Assembly: GCF_001619955.1 (NCBI RefSeq)
Contig: NZ_LQQO01000063.1
Coordinates: 1-64,000 of the forward strand
Reading direction: 5' to 3'
Length of the DNA: 64,000 nt
Source of the DNA: Sphingomonas hankookensis
Lineage (GTDB): Bacteria > Pseudomonadota > Alphaproteobacteria > Sphingomonadales > Sphingomonadaceae
How positions within the stretch are numbered: the first letter of the stretch is position 1; each line of letters starts with the position of its first letter. Under the pieces are notes generated by a model. The model worked only from the letters and a program-made list of their open reading frames with translations. It did not search any database and had not been told where the DNA came from. Below are positions 53,670 to 62,261 of the stretch, piece after piece. Position numbers and translations under genes: made by a program.

Positions 53670-55079
53670 ATGCCCGAACTCGTCTCGACCGAACCCGCCA
53701 CCGGCGCGACGCTGTGGCGTGGACCGGTCGGCAATGTCGACACCGAAATCGCCGCCGCGCGTGGCGGCTGGGCCGGCTGGGCATCGCGCCCGCTGGCATA
53801 TCGCATCGAAGCGATGCGGCGCTTCGCCAATGTGGTGCGCAGCCGGTCGGAACCCTTTGCCGACATCATCGCCCGCGAAACCGGCAAGCCGCTCTGGGAA
53901 GCCCGCACCGAGGTCGAAACGGTCGTCGCCAAGGTCGAGATTTCGATCAGCGCCTATGCCGAACGCACCAGCCAGCGGCGGCTGGAATCGCCGATGAACG
54001 CCCGCACCGCGCTGCGTCACAAGCCGCATGGCGTGCTGGCGGTGCTCGGGCCGTACAACTTCCCCGCACACCTGCCCAACGGCCACATCGTCCCCGCGCT
54101 GATCGCCGGCAACGCGGTGGTCTTCAAACCGTCGGAAAAGACCCCGGCCACCGGCGCGTTCCTCGTCGAATGCTTCCACGCCAGCGGCGTCCCGGAGGAT
54201 TGCGTCCGCCTGCTGATCGGCGGCCCCGATGAAGGGCGCGCACTCGCCTCGCATCCCGATATCGACGGCCTGTTGTTCACCGGATCGTCGCGGACCGGCA
54301 TCGCGCTCAACCGCCAGTTCGCCGAAACGCCGGACAAGATCCTCGCGCTCGAAATGGGCGGCAACAATCCGATCATCGTGTGGAACACGCCCGATTTGTA
54401 CGCTGCCGCGGTGCTGGTGGTGCAGTCGGCCTTTACCTCCGCCGGACAGCGATGCACCGCCGCGCGCCGGCTGATCGTCGAGCGGCGTCTGGCCGAGCCG
54501 CTGCTCGCCGAGATCAACCGGCTGTGCGAACGGCTCATCATCGGCGAACCCCATGCCGATCCCGCGCCGTTCATGGGTCCGGTGATCGACAACGAAGCCG
54601 CCGACCAGCTGACCGAGAGCTTCCTGTCGCTTTCGGCCCGCGGGGGCCGTCCGCTGCGCTTCATGCAGCGCCTGGTCGAGGGGCGTCCGTTCCTGACGCC
54701 GGGCATCATCGACATGTCCGACACGCCCGAACGCGCCGATGTCGAGCTGTTCGGCCCGTTGCTTCAGGTGTTCCGCGTCGACAGTTTCGACGACGCCCTG
54801 GCCGAAGCGAACAACACCCGCTACGGCCTGTCCGCCTCGCTCATCTCGCCCGACCCGCAGCTCTACGACCGGTTCTGGGCGAACATCCGCGCCGGCATCG
54901 TCAACTGGAACCGCCCGACCAACGGCGCGTCGTCGGGCGCACCGTTCGGCGGGATCGGCCTGTCGGGCAACCATCGCCCGTCGGCCTATTATGCCGCCGA
55001 CTATTGCGCCTATCCGGTCGTGTCGGCCGAAGCCGAGCAGGTCCGCGCATCGATCGGCATCGGGCTGCGCAACCAATAG
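53670..55079 (+). CDS. astD: Succinylglutamate-semialdehyde dehydrogenase
   Basis: A 469-residue aldehyde dehydrogenase of the AstD type, which oxidises N-succinylglutamate semialdehyde to N-succinylglutamate in the arginine succinyltransferase pathway. Seen are GPYNFPAHLPNGHIVPALIAGN, the NAD-linked FKPSEKTPATG, the catalytic glutamate in LALEMGGNNPIIVW and the catalytic cysteine in SAGQRCTAARRLI. The other ast genes are not in the window. Start MPELVSTEPATG after a weak ribosome site. Confidence 0.9.
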   Translation: MPELVSTEPATGATLWRGPVGNVDTEIAAARGGWAGWASRPLAYRIEAMRRFANVVRSRSEPFADIIARETGKPLWEARTEVETVVAKVEISISAYAERTSQRRLESPMNARTALRHKPHGVLAVLGPYNFPAHLPNGHIVPALIAGNAVVFKPSEKTPATGAFLVECFHASGVPEDCVRLLIGGPDEGRALASHPDIDGLLFTGSSRTGIALNRQFAETPDKILALEMGGNNPIIVWNTPDLYAAAVLVVQSAFTSAGQRCTAARRLIVERRLAEPLLAEINRLCERLIIGEPHADPAPFMGPVIDNEAADQLTESFLSLSARGGRPLRFMQRLVEGRPFLTPGIIDMSDTPERADVELFGPLLQVFRVDSFDDALAEANNTRYGLSASLISPDPQLYDRFWANIRAGIVNWNRPTNGASSGAPFGGIGLSGNHRPSAYYAADYCAYPVVSAEAEQVRASIGIGLRNQ

Positions 55080-55156
55080 GCTGCTAAACAATCCCTTCCC
55101 GCCCCCCAAGCAAGCGTCGGTTGCCTGCGAACCGCCCCGGCAGCATCTACGCCAGC

Positions 55157-55945
55157 ATGGCAACGTTACTCGATCCGACCGCGCGCGGGCGCGTCATCCT
55201 TGTCGGCGCAGGTCCCGGCGATCCCGGCCTGCTGACCGTGCGCGCCGTCGAGGCGCTGAAGACCGCCGACGTCGTCGTCCATGACGGGCTGATCGATCCG
55301 CGCGTCCTCGACCTCGCGCCCGCGACCGCACAGCGCATCTCGGTCGCCAAGCAGCGCGCGCGCCACACCCTGCCGCAGGAATCGATCAACGCGCTGATCG
55401 TCGCCCATGTGAAGACCGGCGCGATCGTCGTCCGGCTGAAGGGCGGCGACCCGTTCATCTTCGGTCGCGGCGGTGAAGAGGTCGAGGCGGTCCGCGCCGC
55501 CGGCCTGACCGTAGAGGTCATTCCCGGCGTCTCGGCCGCGCTCGGCTGTGCGGCGGGCGCGATGCTGCCGCTCACCCATCGCGACTGGTCGTCGGCGGTC
55601 AGCTTCGTCGCCGGCCAGTGCAAGGGCTTAAGCGAACAGGACTGGTCGGGCCTCGCCGGACAGGGTCGCACGCTGGTCATCTATATGGGCGTCGCCACTG
55701 CCGAGGCGATCGCCGACAAGCTGATGGCCGATGGCGTCGCCCCCGACATGCCGGTCGCGGTGCTGGAGCGCGGCACCTATGCCGACGCTCGCGCGCTGCG
55801 CACCCTGCTCGCCGATCTCGGCCCGATGGTCGCGCGCGAGGATGTGAAGAGCCCGGCGGTGATCGTCGTCGGCGAAGTGGTGCAACTGGCCGATGCCGAG
55901 GACAAGCTCGGCAATTGGGCGAAAGCGGCGGAGTTGCTGGCATGA
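55157..55945 (+). CDS. cobA: Uroporphyrinogen-III C-methyltransferase (sirohaem synthesis)
   Basis: A 262-residue SAM methyltransferase that makes precorrin-2, first step toward sirohaem for sulfite reductase. Motifs: VILVGAGPGDPGLLTVRAVEAL, VVVHDGLIDPRVL, RLKGGDPFIFGRGGEEVEAV and VIPGVSAALGCAAGAMLPLTHRD. It lacks the CysG oxidase/ferrochelatase part, so those steps must be encoded elsewhere. First gene of the sulfate-assimilation operon; ATGA overlap with the next gene. The ATG at 55157 is chosen; a TTG at 55121 adds 12 residues. Confidence 0.94.
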   Translation: MATLLDPTARGRVILVGAGPGDPGLLTVRAVEALKTADVVVHDGLIDPRVLDLAPATAQRISVAKQRARHTLPQESINALIVAHVKTGAIVVRLKGGDPFIFGRGGEEVEAVRAAGLTVEVIPGVSAALGCAAGAMLPLTHRDWSSAVSFVAGQCKGLSEQDWSGLAGQGRTLVIYMGVATAEAIADKLMADGVAPDMPVAVLERGTYADARALRTLLADLGPMVAREDVKSPAVIVVGEVVQLADAEDKLGNWAKAAELLA

Positions 55946-56238
55946 AGCTGCTGACCGGAAACGACCTCGCCACCGGCGACGTGACCTGGTGGACCGGCGG
56001 CGACTGGTCGCGCCATGTCGAGGATGCGGCGGACGTCGGTGAGGACGGTGAACGCATCGCCCTGGTCGAGGAAGCCGCCCGCCGGGTCAACGTGCCGTAC
56101 GTGATCGACGCGGTGGCAACCCCCGAAGGCCCCCGCCCCGCCCACATCAAGGACCGCATCCGCGCCCTCGGCCCCACGGTGCGCACCGACCTGACGCTAA
56201 AGCCCGCCGACCCCGACGCCGGAGCGTGGGTGATCTAA
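55942..56238 (+). CDS. DUF2849 protein of the cys operon
   Basis: A 98-residue protein (MKLLTGNDLATGDVTWWTGGDWSRHVEDA, EEAARRVNVPYVIDAVATPEGPRPAHIKDRIRALG). DUF2849 members are almost always between the sirohaem methylase and sulfite reductase genes of alphaproteobacteria, so a role in sulfite reduction is likely though unproven. Its start overlaps the cobA stop as ATGA. A palindromic repeat follows before cysI. Confidence 0.87.
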   Translation: MKLLTGNDLATGDVTWWTGGDWSRHVEDAADVGEDGERIALVEEAARRVNVPYVIDAVATPEGPRPAHIKDRIRALGPTVRTDLTLKPADPDAGAWVI

Positions 56239-56242
56239 TCAA

Positions 56243-56336
56243 GCTCCTCCCCGCTCCGCGGGGAGGGGGACCAGCCGCAGGCTGGTGGAGGGGGGTGTCC
56301 CCAAGCGCAGCATCGCTGACGCAACACCCCTTCCCC
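56243..56336. repeat. GC-rich palindromic repeat between DUF2849 gene and cysI
   Basis: Three hairpins: CTCCCCGC-TCC-GCGGGGAG (56247-56265 region), CCAGCC-GCA-GGCTGG (56271-56285) and the outer pair GGGGTGT/ACACCCC. Bases of the CTCCTCCCCG..GGGGAGG type also form the terminator at 36775. It lies inside an operon, so it may stabilise or partially end the transcript. Confidence 0.7.
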
Positions 56337-56357
56337 GCCAACGGAGAGGACTTCGAA

Positions 56358-57992
56358 GTGTACCAATACGACACCTACGACCAGTCGATCGTCGACGCCC
56401 GCGTCGCGGAGTTCCGTGATCAGGTCGAACGCCGCCTGTCGGGCCATCTGACCGAGGATCAGTTCAAGCCGCTGCGGCTGATGAACGGCCTGTATCTTCA
56501 GCTCCACGCCTACATGCTGCGGGTCGCCATCCCCTATGGCACGCTGTCGTCGACGCAGATGCGGGTGCTGGGCGACATCGCGCGCACATACGACCGCGGC
56601 TATGGCCATTTCACCACGCGGCAGAACCTCCAGTTCAACTGGATCAAGCTGGCCGACACGCCCGACATTCTGGAAAAGCTGGCGAAGGTCGAGATGCACG
56701 CCATCCAGACCAGCGGCAACTGCATCCGCAACATCAGCTCGGACCAGTTCGCCGGCGCCGCCGCCGACGAGCTGACCGATCCGCGCCCCTGGGCCGAGCT
56801 GCTGCGCCAGTGGAGCACCTTCCACCCCGAATTCAGCTACCTGCCGCGCAAGTTCAAGATCGCGGTCATCGCGGCTGACGAAGACCGTGCCGCGATGCGC
56901 CTGCACGACATCGGCCTGCGCATCGTCGAACGGGACGGCGTGGCGGGGGCCGAGGTCTATGTCGGCGGCGGCATGGGCCGCACGCCGATGATCGCGCCGC
57001 TGGTCAACGACTTCGTGCCGTTGTCCGACCTGATGAGCTATCTCGAAGCCTGCCTGCGCGTCTACAATCGCTACGGCCGCCGCGACAACATGTACAAGGC
57101 GCGGATCAAGATCCTGATCCACGAGATCGGCGTCGACCAGTATCGTGCCGAGGTCGCCGAAGAGTTCGCGCACATCAAGACGCTCGGCATCGATCCGCCC
57201 CAAGCCGAATTCGACCGTATCGCGGCCTTCTTTGCCGATCCCGCCTTTGCCGATACCTCGGCCGACGCCCCGGTCGATCGCAGCGACGCCGGCTTCGCCG
57301 CGTGGCTCGACCAGAACACGCACGCCCACAAGCGCGCGGGCTACACCATCGTGACGATCAGCCTGAAGCCGACCGGCGGCATCCCCGGCGACGCTTCGGC
57401 GGATCAGATCGATGCGATGGCCGATCTGGCGGAGGCGTACAGCTTCGCCGAACTGCGCGTCACCCATGCGCAGAACATCGTCCTGCCGCATGTCCGCTCG
57501 GGCGACCTGCGCGCGGTCTATGACCGGCTGGTGGCGATCGGGCTGGCCGAGGCCAATCTCGACCTCATTACCGACATCATCGCCTGCCCCGGCCTCGATT
57601 ATTGCAGCCTCGCCAATGCCCGCTCGATCCCGCTCGCGCAGAAGATCGCCGATCGCTTCGCCGATCCGGTCCGCCAGCGGGACCTCGGCGAACTGAAGCT
57701 CAAGATCAGCGGCTGCATCAACGCCTGCGGCCACCATCATGCCGGGCATATCGGCATCCTCGGCGTCGACCGGAAGGGGACCGAGAACTACCAGCTGCTG
57801 CTCGGCGGATCGGGCGCGGAGGACGTGTCGCTCGGCAAGATCACCGGCCCGGGCTTTTCGGAGGACGGCGTGGTCGACGCGATCGAGCGCGTCACCGACC
57901 GCTATCTCGCCGAACGGAACGACGGGGAGCGCTTCGTCGACACCTATCGCCGGATCGGCATGGAACCGTTCAAGGAGGCGATTTATGGGTAA
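56358..57992 (+). CDS. cysI: Sulfite reductase, sirohaem-[4Fe-4S] subunit
   Basis: A 544-residue nitrite/sulfite reductase haemoprotein that reduces sulfite to sulfide. The Fe-S/sirohaem cysteines are C410 and C416 (IACPGLDYC) and C453 and C457 (ISGCINACG), the expected C-x5-C and C-x3-C. Sirohaem-binding parts YGHFTTRQNLQFNW and TSGNCIRNISSDQFAG are also seen. The GTG start at 56358 is set by GGAGAGGA 7 bases upstream. The stop overlaps the RidA-like start by 8 bases. No CysJ flavoprotein gene is in the window; ferredoxin may be the donor. Confidence 0.94.
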   Translation: MYQYDTYDQSIVDARVAEFRDQVERRLSGHLTEDQFKPLRLMNGLYLQLHAYMLRVAIPYGTLSSTQMRVLGDIARTYDRGYGHFTTRQNLQFNWIKLADTPDILEKLAKVEMHAIQTSGNCIRNISSDQFAGAAADELTDPRPWAELLRQWSTFHPEFSYLPRKFKIAVIAADEDRAAMRLHDIGLRIVERDGVAGAEVYVGGGMGRTPMIAPLVNDFVPLSDLMSYLEACLRVYNRYGRRDNMYKARIKILIHEIGVDQYRAEVAEEFAHIKTLGIDPPQAEFDRIAAFFADPAFADTSADAPVDRSDAGFAAWLDQNTHAHKRAGYTIVTISLKPTGGIPGDASADQIDAMADLAEAYSFAELRVTHAQNIVLPHVRSGDLRAVYDRLVAIGLAEANLDLITDIIACPGLDYCSLANARSIPLAQKIADRFADPVRQRDLGELKLKISGCINACGHHHAGHIGILGVDRKGTENYQLLLGGSGAEDVSLGKITGPGFSEDGVVDAIERVTDRYLAERNDGERFVDTYRRIGMEPFKEAIYG

Positions 57993-58392
57993 GCGATCCG
58001 CCGTTTTCCCGGCCGCGCCGCATGCGCTCTATGCCGAACACGGCTACTCCCCGGCAATCCGCGCCAACGGCCTGTTGTTCGTATCCGGGCAGGTCGGCGC
58101 GCGCAGCGACGGCACGCCCGAACCCGACCTCGCCGACGAGGTTGCGCTGGCCTTCGCCAACCTGACCGCCGTGCTGGCTGGGGCCGGCTGCACCCCGGCG
58201 GACGTCGTCGATGTGCAGATCTTCACCACCGATCCCGAAGCGGTCCTGCCGCTGCTGTTCGCGCACCATCCGGCCTATTGGGGCGATGCGCCCCTGCCCG
58301 CGCTGACCGCGACCGGCGTAACCTGGCTCGCCGGGTTCCGCTTCGAACTGAAAGTCGTCGCGCGCCTGCCCGACAATGGAGAGACGGCATGA
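57985..58392 (+). CDS. RidA-family protein inside the cys operon
   Basis: A 135-residue Rid-family protein (YSPAIRANGLLFVSGQVGARSDGTPEPDLADEVALAFANLTAVLAGAG, DVVDVQIFTTDPEAV). RidA enzymes hydrolyse reactive enamines and imines, but other Rid subfamilies have no known job; the catalytic arginine of RidA is not evident near the C-terminus, where FELKVVARLP replaces the usual V-E-I-E-A-x-A. Its ATG has a strong AAGGAGG. It overlaps cysI by 8 bases and the DUF934 gene by 4. Confidence 0.85.
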   Translation: MGKRSAVFPAAPHALYAEHGYSPAIRANGLLFVSGQVGARSDGTPEPDLADEVALAFANLTAVLAGAGCTPADVVDVQIFTTDPEAVLPLLFAHHPAYWGDAPLPALTATGVTWLAGFRFELKVVARLPDNGETA

Positions 58393-58814
58393 ACGAACCG
58401 CTGCGCCTGCGCGACGATGCCGCGCATGACGAACCCGCCGTCACCCTCGACGCGTTCCTCGGTCAGTCGAACTCGACCGCCGTTCGGATCGAAGCGGGCG
58501 ACGACGCCCGTCTGCTTCTCCCGTACCTCGACCGACTGTCCCTGATCGAGGTCAGCTTCCCCAAATTCCGCGACGGACGCGGCTATTCGGCCGGGCGCAT
58601 CCTGCGCGAGGCAGGCTATACCGGCGAACTGCGGGCCGAAGGCGACGTGCTCGTCGACCAGATTCCGCTGATGCGCCGCTGCGGCTTCGACAGCTTCGCG
58701 CCCTCCGCCCCGATCGATCGCGCCGCGCTCGACCGCGTGCTCGAACGCTACGACCATGTCTATCAGGCCGCGGCCGACGGGCATGTCCCGGTGTGGAAAC
58801 TGCGCCATGGCTGA
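58389..58814 (+). CDS. DUF934 protein of the cys operon
   Basis: A 141-residue protein (LLPYLDRLSLIEVSFPKFRDGRGYSAGRILREAGYTGELRAEGDVLVDQIPLMRRCGFDSF), matching DUF934. The gene is nearly always between cysI and cysH in proteobacteria and is thought to help sulfite reduction, although its activity has not been shown. Its start overlaps the RidA-like stop as ATGA and its end overlaps cysH by 8 bases. Confidence 0.9.
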   Translation: MNEPLRLRDDAAHDEPAVTLDAFLGQSNSTAVRIEAGDDARLLLPYLDRLSLIEVSFPKFRDGRGYSAGRILREAGYTGELRAEGDVLVDQIPLMRRCGFDSFAPSAPIDRAALDRVLERYDHVYQAAADGHVPVWKLRHG

Positions 58815-59592
58815 TGCCGATCCCGACATCCGCGTGCGCGACCGGCTGACGGTCGGGCCGCGCTACACCGCCGCCGATGCCGCGGCGCTGAACGCCCGTT
58901 TCGACCGCGTGTCGACGCAGGAAATGCTGACCGTTGCCCTGCGCGAACGGCTGCTGGGTAACGTCGCGGCCGTATCGTCGTTCGGCGCAGAATCCGCGGT
59001 GTTGTTGCACCTGATCGCCTCTGTCGATCCGTCGGTCCCTGTCCTGTTTCTCGAAACCGGCAAGCATTTCCCCGAAACGCTCGCCTATCGCGACCTGCTG
59101 GTCGAACGGCTGGGCCTGACCGATTTCCGCAACCTGACGCCCGATGCCGATCTGCTGGCAGCAAAGGACGCAACAGGTCTGCGCTGGTCCTACGATCCGG
59201 ACGGCTGCTGCGACCTGCGCAAGGTCGAACCGCTTGCGCGCGGCTTGCTGGGCTTCGATGCCAGCTTCACCGGGCGCAAGGCGTTCCAGTCGGCAACCCG
59301 CACCGCCCTGCCCCGCTTCGAACTTGATACCTCGGACGCGGTCGGCCGGTTGAAGGTCAATCCGCTCATCACCTGGACCCCGGCCGACATCGACGCCTAT
59401 TTCGCGCAGCACGACCTGCCGCGCCACCCGCTGGTCGAACAGGGTTTCCCGTCGATCGGCTGCCAGCCCTGCACCAACCGGGTAAAGCCGGGCGAAGACC
59501 CGCGATCCGGCCGCTGGGCCGGCTGGGACAAGGTCGAATGCGGGATTCACAAGCCGCTGCCCGACGGCGATCCGAACCTGCCGAGCTTCTGA
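58807..59592 (+). CDS. cysH: Assimilatory adenylyl-sulfate/PAPS reductase
   Basis: A 261-residue reductase that turns APS or PAPS into sulfite. The catalytic C245 is in ECGIHKP. The [4Fe-4S] pair motif is present: C134-C135 (GCCDLRK) and C219, C222 (IGCQPCT). That cluster marks the APS-type or dual-use enzyme rather than enterobacterial PAPS reductase. The N-terminal VSSFGAESAVLLHLIA (58-73) binds the nucleotide. Last gene of the operon, followed by a terminator hairpin. Confidence 0.94.
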   Translation: MADADPDIRVRDRLTVGPRYTAADAAALNARFDRVSTQEMLTVALRERLLGNVAAVSSFGAESAVLLHLIASVDPSVPVLFLETGKHFPETLAYRDLLVERLGLTDFRNLTPDADLLAAKDATGLRWSYDPDGCCDLRKVEPLARGLLGFDASFTGRKAFQSATRTALPRFELDTSDAVGRLKVNPLITWTPADIDAYFAQHDLPRHPLVEQGFPSIGCQPCTNRVKPGEDPRSGRWAGWDKVECGIHKPLPDGDPNLPSF

Positions 59593-59597
59593 GGCGC

Positions 59598-59628
59598 GCT
59601 TGCCCCCGCCAGCGTTCGGGGGCAAAGC
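59598..59628 (+). terminator. Hairpin ending the cys operon
   Basis: GCTTGCCCCCG (59598-59608) pairs with CGGGGGCAAAGC (59617-59628) with one bulged base. It begins 5 bases after the cysH stop and has no T run, so a rho-independent role is only likely. Confidence 0.55.
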
Positions 59629-59634
59629 GGCGCG

Positions 59635-60090
59635 ATGCAGCAATCGGCAGTCGCCTATTTCACCAACGGTCGGATCATCATCGCGCCAGTCTCGCGCACC
59701 GTGTCGGGGGACAACATCGCCACCGATCCGAAATGGTTCGGCAAGTCGGCCAAGAAGACGGTAATCGCGCAGGCGATCGGCGAAGGGCTGGCAGCATCCC
59801 GTGCCGACGTACCCGACCCGACGTCCGAAGAGTGGAAGCGCCAGTTCATTCCGTTTCAGGATGCGGCGGCAGTAAAGAATTTCAAGACGTTCATGCGCGA
59901 CGCCCGGCGCGTCGATATCGAACGAACCGACGATGCGGTGACGCTAACCCCGTTCGACAATCTCGGCCCGAATAACGGCTTCGAAGCGCGGGAGAGCGAC
60001 ATCGTGACGCTCGTCACCGAGGATACGGAAACCCTCGCGGTCCATGTTCTGGCGTTGCTCGGCCTGCGACCGCCGGCCATGTCGGGCTGA
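59635..60090 (+). CDS. Hypothetical protein after the cys operon
   Basis: A 151-residue soluble protein (MQQSAVAYFTNGRIIIAPVSRTVSGDNIATDPKWFG, AIGEGLAASRADVPDPTSEEWKRQFIPFQ, VKNFKTFMRDARRVDIERTDDAVTLTPF). No known family is recognised and there is no signal peptide or membrane helix. The start lies 7 bases after the terminator hairpin. It may be an independent gene or read from the cys operon. Confidence 0.72.
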   Translation: MQQSAVAYFTNGRIIIAPVSRTVSGDNIATDPKWFGKSAKKTVIAQAIGEGLAASRADVPDPTSEEWKRQFIPFQDAAAVKNFKTFMRDARRVDIERTDDAVTLTPFDNLGPNNGFEARESDIVTLVTEDTETLAVHVLALLGLRPPAMSG

Positions 60091-60110
60091 CCAAGCCGGC
60101 GGCCCCGTCG

Positions 60111-60461
60111 TCAGTCGCGCCCGAAAAAGTACACCGCCTCCAGGACGAACCCGAGCACGATTAGGAACCGCTCATAGGGCAGGCGTTCCGGCGGTTCGCC
60201 GGCGCGCACGACAGGCATCGCACCGCTACGGCGGAGCAGTTCCTCGCGGTGCAGCCGTGCGATCACGATCCCCGGATCGCCTTCCGGCTCATACGGCCCC
60301 GGCGAACCGTACAGCATCGGCACCTCGGTCAGCAGCCCCTGCTCGACCTTCTGCGCCGCCTCGGCACGTTGTCGCAGGTGTTCGGCAAAGGCGTCGCCGT
60401 CACCGTCGACGGTGCCGGTCGGAACCTTGTTGCGCAGTTCCTCCATCCATCGACCGGTCAT
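60111..60461 (-). CDS. Hypothetical protein
   Basis: A 116-residue protein, mostly charged and helical (LRNKVPTGTVDGDGDAFAEHLRQRAEAAQKVEQGLLTEVPMLY), with one weakly hydrophobic helix at the end (FLIVLGFVLEAVYFFG). It recalls small exported or tail-anchored proteins, but no family can be named. The gene converges on the previous one, with 20 bases between the stops. Confidence 0.65.
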   Translation of the reverse strand: MTGRWMEELRNKVPTGTVDGDGDAFAEHLRQRAEAAQKVEQGLLTEVPMLYGSPGPYEPEGDPGIVIARLHREELLRRSGAMPVVRAGEPPERLPYERFLIVLGFVLEAVYFFGRD

Positions 60462-60556
60462 ATCGCGCCTCCGCCGTGCATCAGGACCGCTCTACCGGCG
60501 CAGGGTAAACGAAAAGGAAGCGGCGCGGACGATCACGCCCGTGCCGCTCGTTCGCC

Positions 60557-62233
60557 TCAAGCCCAGGCCTTGGTCCGCACCGCATGGTCCGCCGCACGCG
60601 CGGTCAGCGCCATGAAGGTCAGCGACGGATTGACGCACGACACCGACGCCATCTGCGCACCGTCGGTGACGTACAGGTTCGACGCGTCGTGCGCCTGACT
60701 CCACTGGTTCAGCACCGACCTCCGCGGGTCCGCCCCCATGCGCGCGCCGCCCATTTCATGGATCGCATCGCCCGGGACATGGGCGCCTTCATAGCTGTGG
60801 ACGTTCACCAGACCGGCGGCCTTCAGCATCTTCTCGCCCTCGATGCGGGCGTCGGCCATCATCTTGAGCTCGTTGTCGCGGAAGGTGACGTCGAACTTCA
60901 TCAGCGGCACGCCGAACCGGTCGACCTTGTTCGCATGCAGCGACACCCGGTTGTCGGCATAGGGCAGGCACTCGCCGAACGCACCCATCCCGAACTTCCA
61001 CGGGCCGTACTGGCGCATGCCGTGCTTCATATCCTTGCCGAAGCCGACCGGAGCCGCCGGATCGCGCCGCGCGCTGCCCTGATAGCCATAGCCACGACGG
61101 AAGCCGACACCTTCCTCGCCATTCAGGTTGCGGAAGCGCGGAACATAGACCCCGCCCGGCCGCCGCCCGAATTCGATCAGGTCGGTCATGCCCGGAATCT
61201 CGCCCTCCGCGCCGACGCGGAAGATATGGTCCATCACATAGCGGCCCAGCGTCCTGCTGCTGTCGAAATGGCTGCGACCGCCACCGCCCATGCGCGAGTT
61301 CATCAAAATCTGCGTCGACGCCATCGCCGATGCGCACAGGAACACCATGCCGGCCTGCACCGTCTGCGCCTGGCCGGTCTTCGCATCGATGAAGCGGACC
61401 CCGGTCACTTTCTTACGCGCGGCATCATATTCGAGGTTCGTGACCACCGCATCGGACTGCAGCGTCAACCGCCCGGTCGCCCGCGCAGCAGGCAGCGTCA
61501 CCGCCTGGGTCGAGAAATAGGCGCCGAACGAACAGCCATTGCCGCACTGGTTGCGGAACTGGCACTTGCTGCGGTTCTGGTCGGGCTTGTCCTCGGTCAT
61601 GTTGGACAGGCGGGTGTGGATCAGCTTGCGCCCCGGAAACTGGGTCTCCAGCCGCTGCTTCAGCCACTTCTCCGCGACGTTCATCGGCATCGGCGGCTGG
61701 AATTCGCTGTCGGGCAGGTATGGCAGGTTCTCACGCGATCCCGACACGCCGATATATTTCTCGACATAGCTGTACCAGGGCGCGACGTCGTCATAGCCGA
61801 TCGGCCATTCGCCATCGATCCCTTCGCGCGTGTTCGCCGCGAAGTCGTCCGCACTCCACCGGAACGACCAGCGCCCCCAGATCAGCGACTTGCCGCCGAC
61901 CGCACCGGGGCGGATCCAGTAGAATTTTTCCCCCTCGTCGAACGCATAGGGGTTCAGCCGGTCGTCATTGTAGAACTGCCGGCTGCTCGGCGCGACATAG
62001 CCGTGCTTGGCGATGAAATAGTCGCTGTCCATCAGCGGCTTGGGCATCATGTTGCGCGCCGGCACCTCGTAGGCCGGCTTCCCGTCATAGGGATAGCCCT
62101 CGATATGCTCGACCATGCGCCCGCGGTCGAGCATCAGGACGCGCAGGCCCTTTTCGGTCAGTTCCTTCGCGGCGAACCCGCCGCTGACGCCGGACCCGAT
62201 GACGATCGCGTCGAACCTGTTGGTGGCAGCCAT
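60557..62233 (-). CDS. GMC-family FAD oxidoreductase
   Basis: A 558-residue FAD protein: DAIVIGSGVSGGFAAKELTEKGLRVLMLDRG at the N-terminus, FSWGRW-type GKSLIWGRWSFRWS, and the C-terminal motif GGARMGADPRRSVLNQWSQAHDASNLYVTDGA. The last histidine/asparagine pair expected in GMC active sites lies in this region. No Tat signal is seen. With the subunit-3-like and sugar isomerase genes upstream, it fits the catalytic subunit of a sugar or glycoside 3-dehydrogenase. It follows the isomerase after 28 bases, with GGGAGGGG before its start. Confidence 0.92.
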   Translation of the reverse strand: MAATNRFDAIVIGSGVSGGFAAKELTEKGLRVLMLDRGRMVEHIEGYPYDGKPAYEVPARNMMPKPLMDSDYFIAKHGYVAPSSRQFYNDDRLNPYAFDEGEKFYWIRPGAVGGKSLIWGRWSFRWSADDFAANTREGIDGEWPIGYDDVAPWYSYVEKYIGVSGSRENLPYLPDSEFQPPMPMNVAEKWLKQRLETQFPGRKLIHTRLSNMTEDKPDQNRSKCQFRNQCGNGCSFGAYFSTQAVTLPAARATGRLTLQSDAVVTNLEYDAARKKVTGVRFIDAKTGQAQTVQAGMVFLCASAMASTQILMNSRMGGGGRSHFDSSRTLGRYVMDHIFRVGAEGEIPGMTDLIEFGRRPGGVYVPRFRNLNGEEGVGFRRGYGYQGSARRDPAAPVGFGKDMKHGMRQYGPWKFGMGAFGECLPYADNRVSLHANKVDRFGVPLMKFDVTFRDNELKMMADARIEGEKMLKAAGLVNVHSYEGAHVPGDAIHEMGGARMGADPRRSVLNQWSQAHDASNLYVTDGAQMASVSCVNPSLTFMALTARAADHAVRTKAWA

Positions 62234-62261
62234 ATGTCCCCTCCCAGGGTCTTGATTCTAT

